Of a stretch of 42,869 nucleotides of DNA, positions 16,801 through 24,053 are shown piece by piece; within the stretch, counting starts at the first letter, position 1; each line of letters begins with the position of its first letter. Origin of the DNA: a virus; the IMG/VR virus record IMGVR_UViG_3300025174_000046, positions 1 to 42,869 of that record. One strand, written 5' to 3'. Both the position numbers and the translations under genes were made by a program. Below the pieces are notes generated by a model that saw only the letters and a list, made by a program, of their open reading frames with translations, was not told the DNA's origin and ran no database searches.

Positions 16801-16850
16801 CTCTCGCCCTTTCCGAGCTGTGTGAGGTGAGGCACCATAAAGACCTTCAT
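13836..16850 (-). CDS. Triple glycosyltransferase fused to a virion-like/HhH tail, 1004 aa
   Basis: The ATG at 16850 overlaps the previous stop (ATGA), with GGGAAG upstream; a GTG at 16865 is less likely. Residues 1-295 are a GT-B (GT4-like) domain with the E-x7-E pair at E204/E212 and GVPVLGFAHGGNLDLV. Residues 298-545 are a GT-A (GT2) domain (VVDDGS at 331, DADD at 386, ED at 475). Residues 554-800 are a second GT-A domain (DADD at 634, WEDVDYHW at 743). Residues 803-895 differ (CNCGG, then GDSDLVMILYTHPNRGRHRVIG, like a small phage structural domain). After a Pro-rich linker, 944-995 is a helix-hairpin-helix (LPGVSKTLAKKLKSKGI). Three transfer domains suggest assembly of a short sugar chain; the tail may hold the enzyme at the capsid. 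Confidence 0.85.
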   Translation of the reverse strand: MKVFMVPHLTQLGKGESGIRRVVEGYFRHLPAFGVELVGPTDAYDLKAVHAGTAPDANICHSHGIYFTGEYSAASWEWKANQSVIETARTASEVTVPSKWVAEIFQRDMRFTPHVIPHGIDWEDWQDVEPAGGGYVLYNKNRSADIVDPTPMGALAARFPELPFLTTFAPDLAPPNVRVIGLKPHSAMKRIVAGAAVYLSVIKETFCLGVLEAMACGVPVLGFAHGGNLDLVQHGVTGYLAQVGNIDDLAQGLAWCLEHRKQLSENARESARRWTWEAACQLVASVYEKAMQPEPATAAVIIPTYNYADKVARAIQSALAQDYKQLEAVVVVDDGSQDQGMTERVVRQFAAVDPRVHYIRQDNRGVAHARNAGIASVNSRYIACLDADDAIEPTFLSACIKPLEADRKLGVAYTGLHWIKPDNSQGISPWPGDFNYDQQLQRQNQIPTCCVFRREMWARLGGYRQRYAPGGAGSEDAELWLRAGAYGWGAVRADARPLFVYSWKSGRVSGDPNYHETDWLGWHPWVEDKQHPFASLATPRRFSHPVRQYDEPAISVVIPVGPGHEQTVIDALDSLEAQTFRKWEVIVVWTSTEPYPHMAAYPYVRLLNAPKLGAGEARNRGAAIARAPFLVFLDADDWLYPKALERMMQVWEEHGEIIFTDYVGKATVDDPRRLAPNLQERLYSWDQKSQQAIIGYRSANFEPERAQRQPEDGQPYHWSLVTCLIPKAWHDQIGGFDEGMKTWEDVDYHWRMAMAGRCYYRVPEELVVYRFHTGQRRQLGLQEHTRLVEYLRAKYRSIDIVSCNCGGNGQGSASKKKSNTGVLSVVARSNGGSKMGDSDLVMILYTHPNRGRHRVIGTATRTDYGQRKSGEKFLVKQLDLRTQPHIFRPVEQVRMSVPSMPMPVPPAPSVLGAAPELPEEAPPSFEPPEPGAAETETAAGLDLQALPGVSKTLAKKLKSKGIQTADDILALGPDGLIELGAAKSKAEIIIQSVRELQAMAAAAG

Positions 16851-17980
16851 GGCAGTTCTTCCCACCAGCCCTCGTCCGCGTAGCCCTCAGCCCTCAGATA
16901 CGCGCCGAAGACCTCATCGAACTGCTGGGCTTGCCGCCGGGTCAGTTCCCGTTTCCAGCTTCCGACCTTGCCCTGCCACATGGCACCCTTGCGCTCGGGG
17001 AAACGCTGCAGCGTCGTGTCGAAACTGCTCCATGCAACCGCATCAGCGATAGTTCGGGAACGAGATGGGGAGATCTGGAGATCTCCAAGCGCCGCCGATA
17101 ATGTCACTTCAGGGCCGTGGGACAAGTCCTCATAGTTGACCGTGGACGCGCCATCCCAAGAGGCCTCAATGGTCAGATAGGGCATACCGTCCGCACCCTG
17201 TAGCCTAGCGAATGCCCTGTCAAATGGAAGGCCGCGGTAGTGCATGATCGAGATCAGAACATCTCGAGGATCGCGGCGAATGTGCAGAACGAGATCGTTG
17301 GGTTCGGGTGTGAACTCATCCCGTCGCTGGTGGCTCTTGCGGACCCTGAACTGGTCGCCGACAGCCTGCCTGAATAGGGTAATGGCCCAGGTGTTGCCTG
17401 AGCGTGGGTAGCCAGTGATGTGCAGCGTTCTCTCCGGCACGCGGAAAGCTCCCAGCCCATCAATATGCAGGATGACCTCATAGCCACGCATCTCCTGGTC
17501 AACGACCTGTCGGACCTCCGGCCAGTGGCCATCCGACCGATAGTCATGGAATGCGATGATGGAACCGGGGGCCATGTGGTCGATCCAGCCGTAGATGTCG
17601 CGGAAGACGCTTTGCTTTGAGTGGTCCGCATCCACGAACAGCAGGTGGATGTCGCCGCCCAGCCAGTTCTGACCGGCATGGGCGCTGTCGTCGTGGATCT
17701 GCTTGTGACGCGGGTCGCCCCAGAAGCCGGCTGATCGAAATACCGTCTCCTCCCCAACGAGGCAGCCAAGCGGGCTGGCATCCTTTTGCTTGTCCACGGT
17801 AGTCACGCGCAGCTTGTTGGGAGACTCCATGAGGGCCAGACCGGATGTTCCCGCACCAGCTCCTAGGTTGATGACCTGCGAGCTTTCGGGCAGGCTGGCC
17901 GCCAGTTCCTTCAGTGCCTTCAGCTCCGGCACGTGCAGATAGCCGAGCCAGGCCTGGACGGTTTCCGATGTGTGTTTCAT
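16847..17980 (-). CDS. Methyltransferase-sulfotransferase fusion, 377 aa
   Basis: Residues 1-180 are a class I SAM methyltransferase domain: INLGAGAGTSGLAL (37-50) is the SAM loop, VDADHSK is at 116-122 and FHDYRSDG at 144-151, as in the small O-methyltransferases made in sugar and antibiotic pathways. Residues 186-377 are a PAPS-dependent sulfotransferase: YPRSGNTW (191-198) is the 5'-phosphosulfate loop, KSH (215-217) matches the catalytic K-[ST]-H, RDPRDVLIS is at 236-244, and RKGAMWQGKVGSWK at 330-343 matches RKGxxGxWK. All key motifs appear intact. It lies between the DNA methyltransferase and the glycosyltransferase fusion, with ATGA overlap to the latter. Methylation and sulfation of a glycan is the simplest reading. 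Confidence 0.85.
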   Translation of the reverse strand: MKHTSETVQAWLGYLHVPELKALKELAASLPESSQVINLGAGAGTSGLALMESPNKLRVTTVDKQKDASPLGCLVGEETVFRSAGFWGDPRHKQIHDDSAHAGQNWLGGDIHLLFVDADHSKQSVFRDIYGWIDHMAPGSIIAFHDYRSDGHWPEVRQVVDQEMRGYEVILHIDGLGAFRVPERTLHITGYPRSGNTWAITLFRQAVGDQFRVRKSHQRRDEFTPEPNDLVLHIRRDPRDVLISIMHYRGLPFDRAFARLQGADGMPYLTIEASWDGASTVNYEDLSHGPEVTLSAALGDLQISPSRSRTIADAVAWSSFDTTLQRFPERKGAMWQGKVGSWKRELTRRQAQQFDEVFGAYLRAEGYADEGWWEELP

Positions 17981-17983
17981 CGC

Positions 17984-19204
17984 CTATGCATACTCCAAGA
18001 TGCGCCGCCCAAGCCATTCAACGACCGGGACGCAGACAGCGTTTCCGAGGACGCGATAGCGGGCCGAGTCCGAGAGTTGTGAGGTCCAACCATCTGGCAG
18101 GCCCTGTAGGCGCTCACATTCGGTCGGGGTGAGGCGGCGGACGCCCGATGTTCCTGGCAGAACATGCCCCGCGTCTACGCCCTGATTCGAGTGGAAGTTG
18201 CCCGCATCGTGGCTCCTCGGCCCGGCATTCGGTGCTATCGGGCCGACCACCAAGTTCTCATCATCCTCTCCACCGCGTCCCGGCATATTGGAATTGGGGT
18301 GCTGGCGGGAGCGAAGTGGGGCAGCGATGACTAGGTTCTCAGCTATCGGATTGCTATTTCCGTTGTGTGCCTCTGCTCCCGCGACGGTCCCGGCGACAAC
18401 GAAAGTATCCTGGTTGTGCCTGCCCGATCCATGTTTGCTGCCGCCCTGCCCGGCAGAGACCGCATAGGATGGATCGGGATAGGCGACAAGGTTCGGATCG
18501 TCCTCAGTCCTCCGACCGCTGCCATACGCGCCGCCGCCGACCGGACCAAAGATCAAGGCTGCTCCCTTGTTTGCTCCGGGATCGTCTCCCCCTCCGACGC
18601 GGCTGAGAGAGCGCGATAGAGTGCCATCGGCAATTGACGGCCCCTCTTCGCCGCCCTCCGCAATATCCCCGCGCAGGCTTTCGGGCTCAAATAATACTTG
18701 CGCGGCACGGTAGTCTCCAAGATGGCCGACAATGAAGAGGCGACGGCGCCGCTGGGGGACTCCGAAGTGCTGAGCGTCCAGTATCCGCCAGGCAGGGCCA
18801 TACCCGAGTTCGACCAGCCCTCGAAGGATGACGGCAAAGTCCCGCCCTCCGTTCGAGGATAGCAGGCCGGGGACGTTCTCAACGACAGCCCAAGCCGGGC
18901 GATGCTCCGCAAGAATGCGATGGAACTCGAACCAAAGCCCCGACCGCTCTCCAGCAAGGCCCGCACGTCGGCCGGCCACTGAGAGATCTTGACATGGAAA
19001 GCCCCCGCAAATAAGGTCGGCTGCTTCCAGTTCCCGTCCATCAATTCCGGTGATGTCATGGTATCTCCTGACTTCGGGCCAGTGTGACCCGAGGACATCA
19101 TTGCAGTTACCATCAATTTCTACCTGCCAGACGGTCTCCATCCCGACCCGTTCGAAGGCCAGATCGAAGCCGCCCACTCCCGAGAATAGACTGCCTACCT
19201 TCAT
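17984..19204 (-). CDS. C5 cytosine DNA methyltransferase, 406 aa
   Basis: All ordered motifs are visible: I (KVGSLFSGVGGFDLAFE), IV (GGFPCQDLS, catalytic C71), VI (ENVPGLL, 109-115), VIII (QRRRRLFIVG), a target-recognition region of about 150 residues rich in Gly/Asn/Ser (for example GGSKHGSGRHNQDTFVV), then IX (RRLTPTECERLQGLPDGWT) and X (GNAVCVPVVEWLGRR). The ATG at 19204 is in ATGA overlap with the preceding glycosyltransferase stop, so the two are co-translated; a GTG at 19219 is the less likely start. It methylates cytosine at C5 in a specific site. No paired restriction enzyme is visible, so self-protection against host restriction is likely. It is unusual inside the capsid/tail block. 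Confidence 0.93.
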   Translation of the reverse strand: MKVGSLFSGVGGFDLAFERVGMETVWQVEIDGNCNDVLGSHWPEVRRYHDITGIDGRELEAADLICGGFPCQDLSVAGRRAGLAGERSGLWFEFHRILAEHRPAWAVVENVPGLLSSNGGRDFAVILRGLVELGYGPAWRILDAQHFGVPQRRRRLFIVGHLGDYRAAQVLFEPESLRGDIAEGGEEGPSIADGTLSRSLSRVGGGDDPGANKGAALIFGPVGGGAYGSGRRTEDDPNLVAYPDPSYAVSAGQGGSKHGSGRHNQDTFVVAGTVAGAEAHNGNSNPIAENLVIAAPLRSRQHPNSNMPGRGGEDDENLVVGPIAPNAGPRSHDAGNFHSNQGVDAGHVLPGTSGVRRLTPTECERLQGLPDGWTSQLSDSARYRVLGNAVCVPVVEWLGRRILEYA

Positions 19205-19911
19205 CCGCCCCTCAACCACCCGAGCCGCCGAAGCTCATCCACATGCTCCGCCGGCACCCGGTCCAGGTTCTGCAGTTCGAAGCCCTTGCCGCTCTTGAAG
19301 ACATTGGCGTAGCGTACACACGGTTGCCGAGAACCGATCACGCGCAGGTCTGATCTCCCATGCAGCGAAGGTCCCAAGTGTAATTCCACCTCCCACGGCG
19401 ACATGCCCGGCCGCAGGACCGACTTCATCAGATCTCGGTTCCAGATGCCGGCCTGCAACGACATCTGGTATTCGCTGTCGCCGGGAGTCTCCACCAGATC
19501 GTAGTGCCCCCAGGCCCCGATGTCCTTGGCCCTCCCGTTGTACTGCCGGTCATCCGTCAGGTCAACCCTCAAAACGTCGCCATGCGATCGGGCATAGTCT
19601 GACAAGGTTTCGATGCCGCGGTGGTCCACGGTGCGGGTCAGCCAGTAGTCCTCCAGCATCAGGATGAAGTGCGACTGCGGCAGCTGATCCAGGTAGGCCA
19701 GCAAGGCATCCGACCACTGGTTGGCAGGTAAGGGTTTACCGCCGCCAACCTTGAACACCGTGAAGCTGGGGGGCAACGCGAACTCCAGCCGGGCGTCCGT
19801 AATGACAGTCACCGGCTGGAGCTGCGACCAGTAGCGCTCAAAAAGGTACCCGAACGGCCTCAGCGCCCACTGGTATCTGGAGGACGTGACGACGCAGACT
19901 GGAGTCGGCAC
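19201..19911 (-). CDS. Glycosyltransferase-like protein, 236 aa
   Basis: The GTG at 19911 has GGGGG upstream. The sequence begins MPTPVCVVTSSRYQWALRPFGYLFERYW, continues with VTVITDARLE and SHFILMLEDYWLTRTVD (an acidic L-x-x-ED motif in the place of a GT-A DXD), and ends with QAGIWNRDLMKSVLRPGMSPWEVEL. This layout occurs in small glycosyltransferase-like proteins of phages and glycan clusters. Two strands feed the ED motif, and the QAGIWNRD region would be the acceptor loop. It is the first gene after the capsid gene and a strong hairpin, and it overlaps the C5 methyltransferase. The sugar and acceptor are unknown. Confidence 0.6.
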   Translation of the reverse strand: MPTPVCVVTSSRYQWALRPFGYLFERYWSQLQPVTVITDARLEFALPPSFTVFKVGGGKPLPANQWSDALLAYLDQLPQSHFILMLEDYWLTRTVDHRGIETLSDYARSHGDVLRVDLTDDRQYNGRAKDIGAWGHYDLVETPGDSEYQMSLQAGIWNRDLMKSVLRPGMSPWEVELHLGPSLHGRSDLRVIGSRQPCVRYANVFKSGKGFELQNLDRVPAEHVDELRRLGWLRGG

Positions 19912-19946
19912 GCCCCCATGCTATTCGGTTTTGACTGGTTAGGCAA

Positions 19947-19977
19947 GGAGGAGAGGCGGACATTCCGCCTCCCCTCC
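19947..19977 (-). terminator. Strong hairpin downstream of the capsid gene
   Basis: On the minus strand, GGGAGGGGAGGCGGA pairs across a three-base loop (ATG) with TCCGCCTCTCCTCC, giving a 14-bp stem with a single A:C mismatch (arms 19947-19960 and 19964-19977). It starts 11 bp after the capsid stop codon and precedes the glycosyltransferase gene. No U-tract follows, so it is more likely a partial terminator or an mRNA-stability element than a full stop. It could lower expression of the modification enzymes relative to capsid protein, which is inference. Confidence 0.6.
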
Positions 19978-19987
19978 CTGATTTAGC

Positions 19988-21421
19988 TTAGCTCAGCCAT
20001 ACCGCGTGCTGCGGCTGCGGGTTGCCCCTCAGTGAGACTCCGCCATCCTTGAAGTACGGATCATCCGGGAACGCGGATCTTATGTGCTGTAGCGGCTCGT
20101 AGAGCACGTCGTCGATGCGCCCCGCCAGCTGCGGGGTGCGGAGCACGATCCGCATCTCGGTCTTGGCGGCCAGCGTGTAGCACCACTTGTTGAACTCCGA
20201 AACCCAGGAGTACATACCGCGGTCGGTCCAGAAGTTCTCGGTGTTCCGCAGTAGTGCTGAGTCTCGCGCTCCGGCCCGGTAGTCCACGTGCTCAACGTAG
20301 GTCACCGGATAGGCACCGGTGATCGTCAGCGGGACCATGTAGATGGACGAGGCGTACTGGCCGGGCAGTAGGTTGCCGTTGTTGATATTGGACTGCTCGG
20401 CGATGCCGTCGTCCGTGATCACCCGGTAGCGGTTGCCATTGACGTCGATGTACTTCTGGTTCCGCATGGCATCCCGCTCGGCCACGTTCTCGCGCCCGTC
20501 CAGGAAGACCGAGCTGGCCGCCCCGATGACCGAGGAAGCGCACTTGTTCGTGTTGTACTGGCATGGCCAGCAGGACGACAGCTCGAACCAGAGTTCCGGC
20601 CGCATGACCCAGGCCCAGGTTGCAGGCATCAGGCCCATGCGCTCGGCGTTGTGGCGCAGATAGAACTCCAGCATGGACATGTACTCCACGATGCTGGGGC
20701 TTGTGCCACAGACCGGGTTCAGGTTGAAGTCCTTCACGTCCGAGTCCAGCGCCGGACAGGCCTGGTCGGTGTCGGCGTCCACCTGGCCGGTTGCGATCTG
20801 TAGATCCAGTCCGGGGAACTCCCTGTAGCCGCCGCCGGCGGTGTTGTTCGCCGGGGTGCCCTGCCAGGAGGTGCGGGTCAGCACCCGTTCCAGCTGCACA
20901 CCGACCCCAACCATTTCGGCCATGGTGACGATGTTGATCGCCTGTGCTTCTGACAGACCCGCCGGGTCGATGTCGCCGAGACCCAAGAGCCTCCCACGCA
21001 GGGTGAGCTCGGTGGTGACGCCACGGTGCAGCTGCGTCATCACCTTGTCCCACTCGATGGTCTGGGTCTGCCGACTGACCCGCCCGAAGGCCGCGGTCAG
21101 GTTGCAGCCCTTCATGTAGGCCGAGGGCTCGTCATCGCACGGATTCACCGCTTCGGCACCAGTCACATCGGTGAACCCGGTGATGGTGGCGAACCGCGGC
21201 TGCTCGAACACGCTGGGGAACCTCGGCAGCTCGGTGAGGATCCCCATGGGCCGGACGTGCGCGGTGATGACATCCGGCTCGATCCCCGGTGTGGAGAAGA
21301 TGCCGCCCTGTCCGAACAGCAGCGTTGCGGTGTTGGTCGCGGCCTGCTTCTGGCCAGAGACTTTCTTGCCGGTGACCTCCAGCAGCGCCTCGGCCAGCTG
21401 TTCCAGAACTTGTGTATCCAT
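19988..21421 (-). CDS. Major capsid protein (HK97-fold, inferred), 477 aa
   Basis: The protein follows the protease/scaffold gene by 26 bp and is the expected size. It opens with a helical N-arm (LEQLAEALLEVTGKKVSGQ), then FGQGGIFSTPGIEPDVITAHVRPMG. A long central region with YMSMLEFYLRHNAERMGLMPATWAWVMRPELWFEL is typical of the helices of the HK97 P-domain, and the late VYVLQ-like segment (TEMRIVLRTPQLAGRIDDV) is a matching C-terminal strand. HK97-fold capsid proteins are identified mainly by order and structure, so motif support here is moderate. It is about 150 residues longer than minimal capsid proteins. It is expected to form the icosahedral shell. Confidence 0.78.
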   Translation of the reverse strand: MDTQVLEQLAEALLEVTGKKVSGQKQAATNTATLLFGQGGIFSTPGIEPDVITAHVRPMGILTELPRFPSVFEQPRFATITGFTDVTGAEAVNPCDDEPSAYMKGCNLTAAFGRVSRQTQTIEWDKVMTQLHRGVTTELTLRGRLLGLGDIDPAGLSEAQAINIVTMAEMVGVGVQLERVLTRTSWQGTPANNTAGGGYREFPGLDLQIATGQVDADTDQACPALDSDVKDFNLNPVCGTSPSIVEYMSMLEFYLRHNAERMGLMPATWAWVMRPELWFELSSCWPCQYNTNKCASSVIGAASSVFLDGRENVAERDAMRNQKYIDVNGNRYRVITDDGIAEQSNINNGNLLPGQYASSIYMVPLTITGAYPVTYVEHVDYRAGARDSALLRNTENFWTDRGMYSWVSEFNKWCYTLAAKTEMRIVLRTPQLAGRIDDVLYEPLQHIRSAFPDDPYFKDGGVSLRGNPQPQHAVWLS

Positions 21422-21447
21422 CGTTTCGTCTCCTACCTGGTCTCAGC

Positions 21448-23940
21448 CTACTGCGGCTGGCGCTGCCCGGCCGCCTTGAGCGCGTCGAGCAGTGGGATTC
21501 CGAACATCCGACCCTCGGGCAGCTGACTCGGGTCGGTCTCCTTCGGGCCGTCCTTGGCGAGTTCCTTCCGCCCATCGACCCGGGTCTCTTCCTTGCCGAT
21601 CACCGACTTGGCGGCCAATTCGATCAGGCTGATGCGCGGGGTCTCCTCCAGCTTCTCTTTGACCTCGCGCCTGACCTCCTGGCCCATGGACTGGCTGAGC
21701 GCCTTGACCTCGGCGGCCAGGTTGGCGATGCCGGCGCCGAGGACCTGCACGACGCCTTCCATCTCGGCCCGGGTGATCGGCTCATCCGCGGCCTTGGTCG
21801 CGGCGGGCTCCGCCGCAGGCTGCATGGCCGCCAGAACGCCCTCCAGCCCGGTCTTGACTTCGCCCTCGGTCTTGCTGGCGATGGCCTGCAAGGGTGCGAC
21901 GAACTCGCCTAGGCCTGAAGGGATGTCGGCGGCGGTGGGCTCGGTCTCCTCCGCTGGCTCTTCTTTCTTGCCCTTGCTCACGGCCTTGGCGATCTTCCCG
22001 GCCAGCTTGCGAAGTTCCTTGGCCATGTCTTCATCCTCCATCTCGGCCGCAATGGCCTCCAGCTGCGAGGGCAGGTCGCCTGCCTTCTTGGCCTTGTAGG
22101 CCACACCGGCGCGCTCGAGTTCCTCAGTGCGCTTCTCGCCGGTCTCAGTGACCAGATCGACGATCTTGTCTCCGCCGATCTCCCGCAGCGCTTCGATCTG
22201 CTTTTTGCTGAGCATCTGGATCACCTCCAACTCTGGGTTGTACGGATTGGCTGCCACCGAGCCCGGCAGTACGCTCGTCTCTTCCTTCTCGAACCAACGA
22301 TAGACTCCTCCTTTGCGGTCATCTGCCCGATATCTGAAGCCGTGCGAGGTGCCCCAGCCTTCGGGAGCGATGACCGGGTGGCCATCGGGGAACTCCATCA
22401 AGAATGCCTTGAAGGTCTGCCCCACCACGGTATCGTCAAACGGCCCGGCCTCTGCCAGAAACCGTCCGCTGACTCCCTGCCATCGGATCGTTCCGAACTT
22501 CGATCCGGGAATATGCCAGAACTCGAATGCGCCTTTGTCCTTCTGATCTTCATGCCGACCGACGTACTCTTCGATGGCCTTGGTCTGGAAGATCTCGCCG
22601 TCCCGATCCTCGAAGGCATTGGTAGTCCAGGTCAGCAGCCAGTCTTCGCCATCCTTCGTCCGGATGACTTTGAAACCCTTGGAGAGCTTCTGTGGCTTCC
22701 GGTCTTCGTATTCGGCCCAGCCCAGGATCTCGCCCAGGCCCTTGAACAGATCGTCCAGCTTGGTCTTGAGCTCGCGCAGAATGCTGATCTTGTCCGACCG
22801 CACCCGGCGTCCGGCCTTGGCCTCGGCCCGCATCTCTTTGACTTTGCGGAGCCACTCCTCGCGCTTCTCCACCTCAACCCAGTCTTCCTGGGCGGCGAAG
22901 GCGATCTCGTCGCCGATCCGCATGAATGGGACCTCGTAGTACTTGCCAGCCCACTCACAGATGACCGAGCTGCTGTAGGTGTCGACGATCCACGGTCGGG
23001 ATGTGTAGCCCACCGCGACCGCTGGCTGCTGCATGGGTTCCAGGGCTGCTTCGAAGGCCCGCCGCACCCCGATCTCCTGCTGCTCCCGGCTGATCTCGCC
23101 CTCCAGCGTGGACTTCTCCTGCACGTCATCCTTGAAAGGCTTGTCGTCCTGCTTGGTCTCTATGGGTTCTCCGGCAAACGCAATTGAATGGCGCTCGTCA
23201 CCCCAGGTCAGGACGACATCCTTGAAGACCACTGACACCGGATCCGGCTGATAGTCCGGCGTAGGAACATCCTTTGGTAGATAGGCCAGAGTGACGTGTG
23301 GCGTAAACCCATGTTCCTTGACGACCGGGACACCAGCTGCCTCCAGCATATCGACTACCCGCTGCCGGAAGGCCGGCAAGTCGGGACTGTCGAAACTCGC
23401 ATAGAAAGGACACTCATCGCCTTCTTCTGGGAGAAACCGTCCCATCCCGGAAACCTCTCCCTCGATCGGCGCTTGATCGGCGGCCAGTCGGGAAAGCATC
23501 TCAACGACCTGCTCCTTTGAGACCGGCAATTGACTCGCGTCCGATCCCAGGTAGGCCAGGGTGATATGGCGATGGTCGGCCGGTTCCGGCTTGCTTCCCC
23601 TCGGCAGACCGATAGGAACCGGAGGCACACCCGCTGGCAGGAAGAGGGCCACCATTGCGCCTTCCATGTTCGCTTTGAGGCCGACGGTCTTTTCCTCGCC
23701 AATCGCCTCTTCAAAGAGTTGGACGGTCACGTCATGCTCCTTGAGCCAGTCCCGAGCTTCCCGGGCTGTGAAGGCTTCTCGGTCAAAGCGATAGGACTGT
23801 GCAACCGCCGATCCATCTCCATCCTTCAGCCGTCCGACAATGAGATCAATGCCCTCGGTGATCGGTTTCCGGCGAAAGCTGCCTTCGATAAATGCGTCTG
23901 GCGACTTCACTCTTCCGGCATGCTCATTTGCGAAAGGCAC
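21448..23940 (-). CDS. 2H phosphoesterase + prohead protease + scaffold fusion, 830 aa
   Basis: A GTG start at 23940 follows GGGAGG. Residues 1-75 resemble the XkdF N-domain (SFRRKPITEGIDLIVGRLKDG). Residues 80-265 are a 2H phosphoesterase, shown by two H-x-T/S-L motifs, HITL (H125) and HVTL (H215), about 90 apart; the family cleaves cyclic or 2',5' phosphodiesters. Residues 290-360 are an insertion with WIVDTYSSSVICEWAGKYYEV. Residues 420-565 look like a capsid maturation protease (DRDGEIFQTKAIEEYV, H476 in FEFWHIPG, TSHGFRYR, S556 in SVLPGS). Residues 580-800 are charged helices typical of scaffold. The cluster order is protease/scaffold then capsid. The 2H domain is the odd part; it might remove host cyclic-nucleotide signals or simply be structural. 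Confidence 0.8.
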   Translation of the reverse strand: MPFANEHAGRVKSPDAFIEGSFRRKPITEGIDLIVGRLKDGDGSAVAQSYRFDREAFTAREARDWLKEHDVTVQLFEEAIGEEKTVGLKANMEGAMVALFLPAGVPPVPIGLPRGSKPEPADHRHITLAYLGSDASQLPVSKEQVVEMLSRLAADQAPIEGEVSGMGRFLPEEGDECPFYASFDSPDLPAFRQRVVDMLEAAGVPVVKEHGFTPHVTLAYLPKDVPTPDYQPDPVSVVFKDVVLTWGDERHSIAFAGEPIETKQDDKPFKDDVQEKSTLEGEISREQQEIGVRRAFEAALEPMQQPAVAVGYTSRPWIVDTYSSSVICEWAGKYYEVPFMRIGDEIAFAAQEDWVEVEKREEWLRKVKEMRAEAKAGRRVRSDKISILRELKTKLDDLFKGLGEILGWAEYEDRKPQKLSKGFKVIRTKDGEDWLLTWTTNAFEDRDGEIFQTKAIEEYVGRHEDQKDKGAFEFWHIPGSKFGTIRWQGVSGRFLAEAGPFDDTVVGQTFKAFLMEFPDGHPVIAPEGWGTSHGFRYRADDRKGGVYRWFEKEETSVLPGSVAANPYNPELEVIQMLSKKQIEALREIGGDKIVDLVTETGEKRTEELERAGVAYKAKKAGDLPSQLEAIAAEMEDEDMAKELRKLAGKIAKAVSKGKKEEPAEETEPTAADIPSGLGEFVAPLQAIASKTEGEVKTGLEGVLAAMQPAAEPAATKAADEPITRAEMEGVVQVLGAGIANLAAEVKALSQSMGQEVRREVKEKLEETPRISLIELAAKSVIGKEETRVDGRKELAKDGPKETDPSQLPEGRMFGIPLLDALKAAGQRQPQ

Positions 23941-23951
23941 TTGCTGCCTCC

Positions 23952-23985
23952 CTAAACAAACGGCGCGGCCATGTCCAGCCGCGCC
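23952..23985 (-). terminator. Intrinsic-terminator-like hairpin before the protease/scaffold gene
   Basis: Minus-strand GGCGCGGC (23985-23978) pairs perfectly with GCCGCGCC (23969-23962) around an 8-base loop, then GTTTGTTTAG follows. This is a GC-rich stem with a U-rich tail pointing in the direction of the late genes. It lies upstream of the protease/scaffold start and downstream of a promoter-like sequence, so it could act as an attenuator for the capsid genes rather than a plain terminator. Confidence 0.5.
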
Positions 23986-24023
23986 CAGTACGAGCGAATG
24001 CTGCTATTCAGTTGTTCGCCGAC

Positions 24024-24053
24024 ATTCTACGTCCTAGTATGTCAGCCTGTCAA
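24024..24053 (-). promoter_or_regulatory. Sigma-70-like promoter candidate for capsid genes
   Basis: On the minus strand TTGACA (24053-24048) and TAGAAT (24029-24024) are separated by 18 bases. The -35 hexamer is perfect and the -10 matches TATAAT at five of six positions. The -35 lies within the last codons and stop region of the 77-aa gene, which is common in dense phage genomes. Transcription from here would run through the hairpin at 23952-23985 before the protease/scaffold gene. Confidence 0.45.

Noticed and set aside
17984-19219. Complete restriction-modification system with the C5 methyltransferase
   Set aside because: No adjacent gene has a restriction endonuclease motif; neighbours are glycosyltransferase and sulfotransferase genes, so a stand-alone methyltransferase is more likely.
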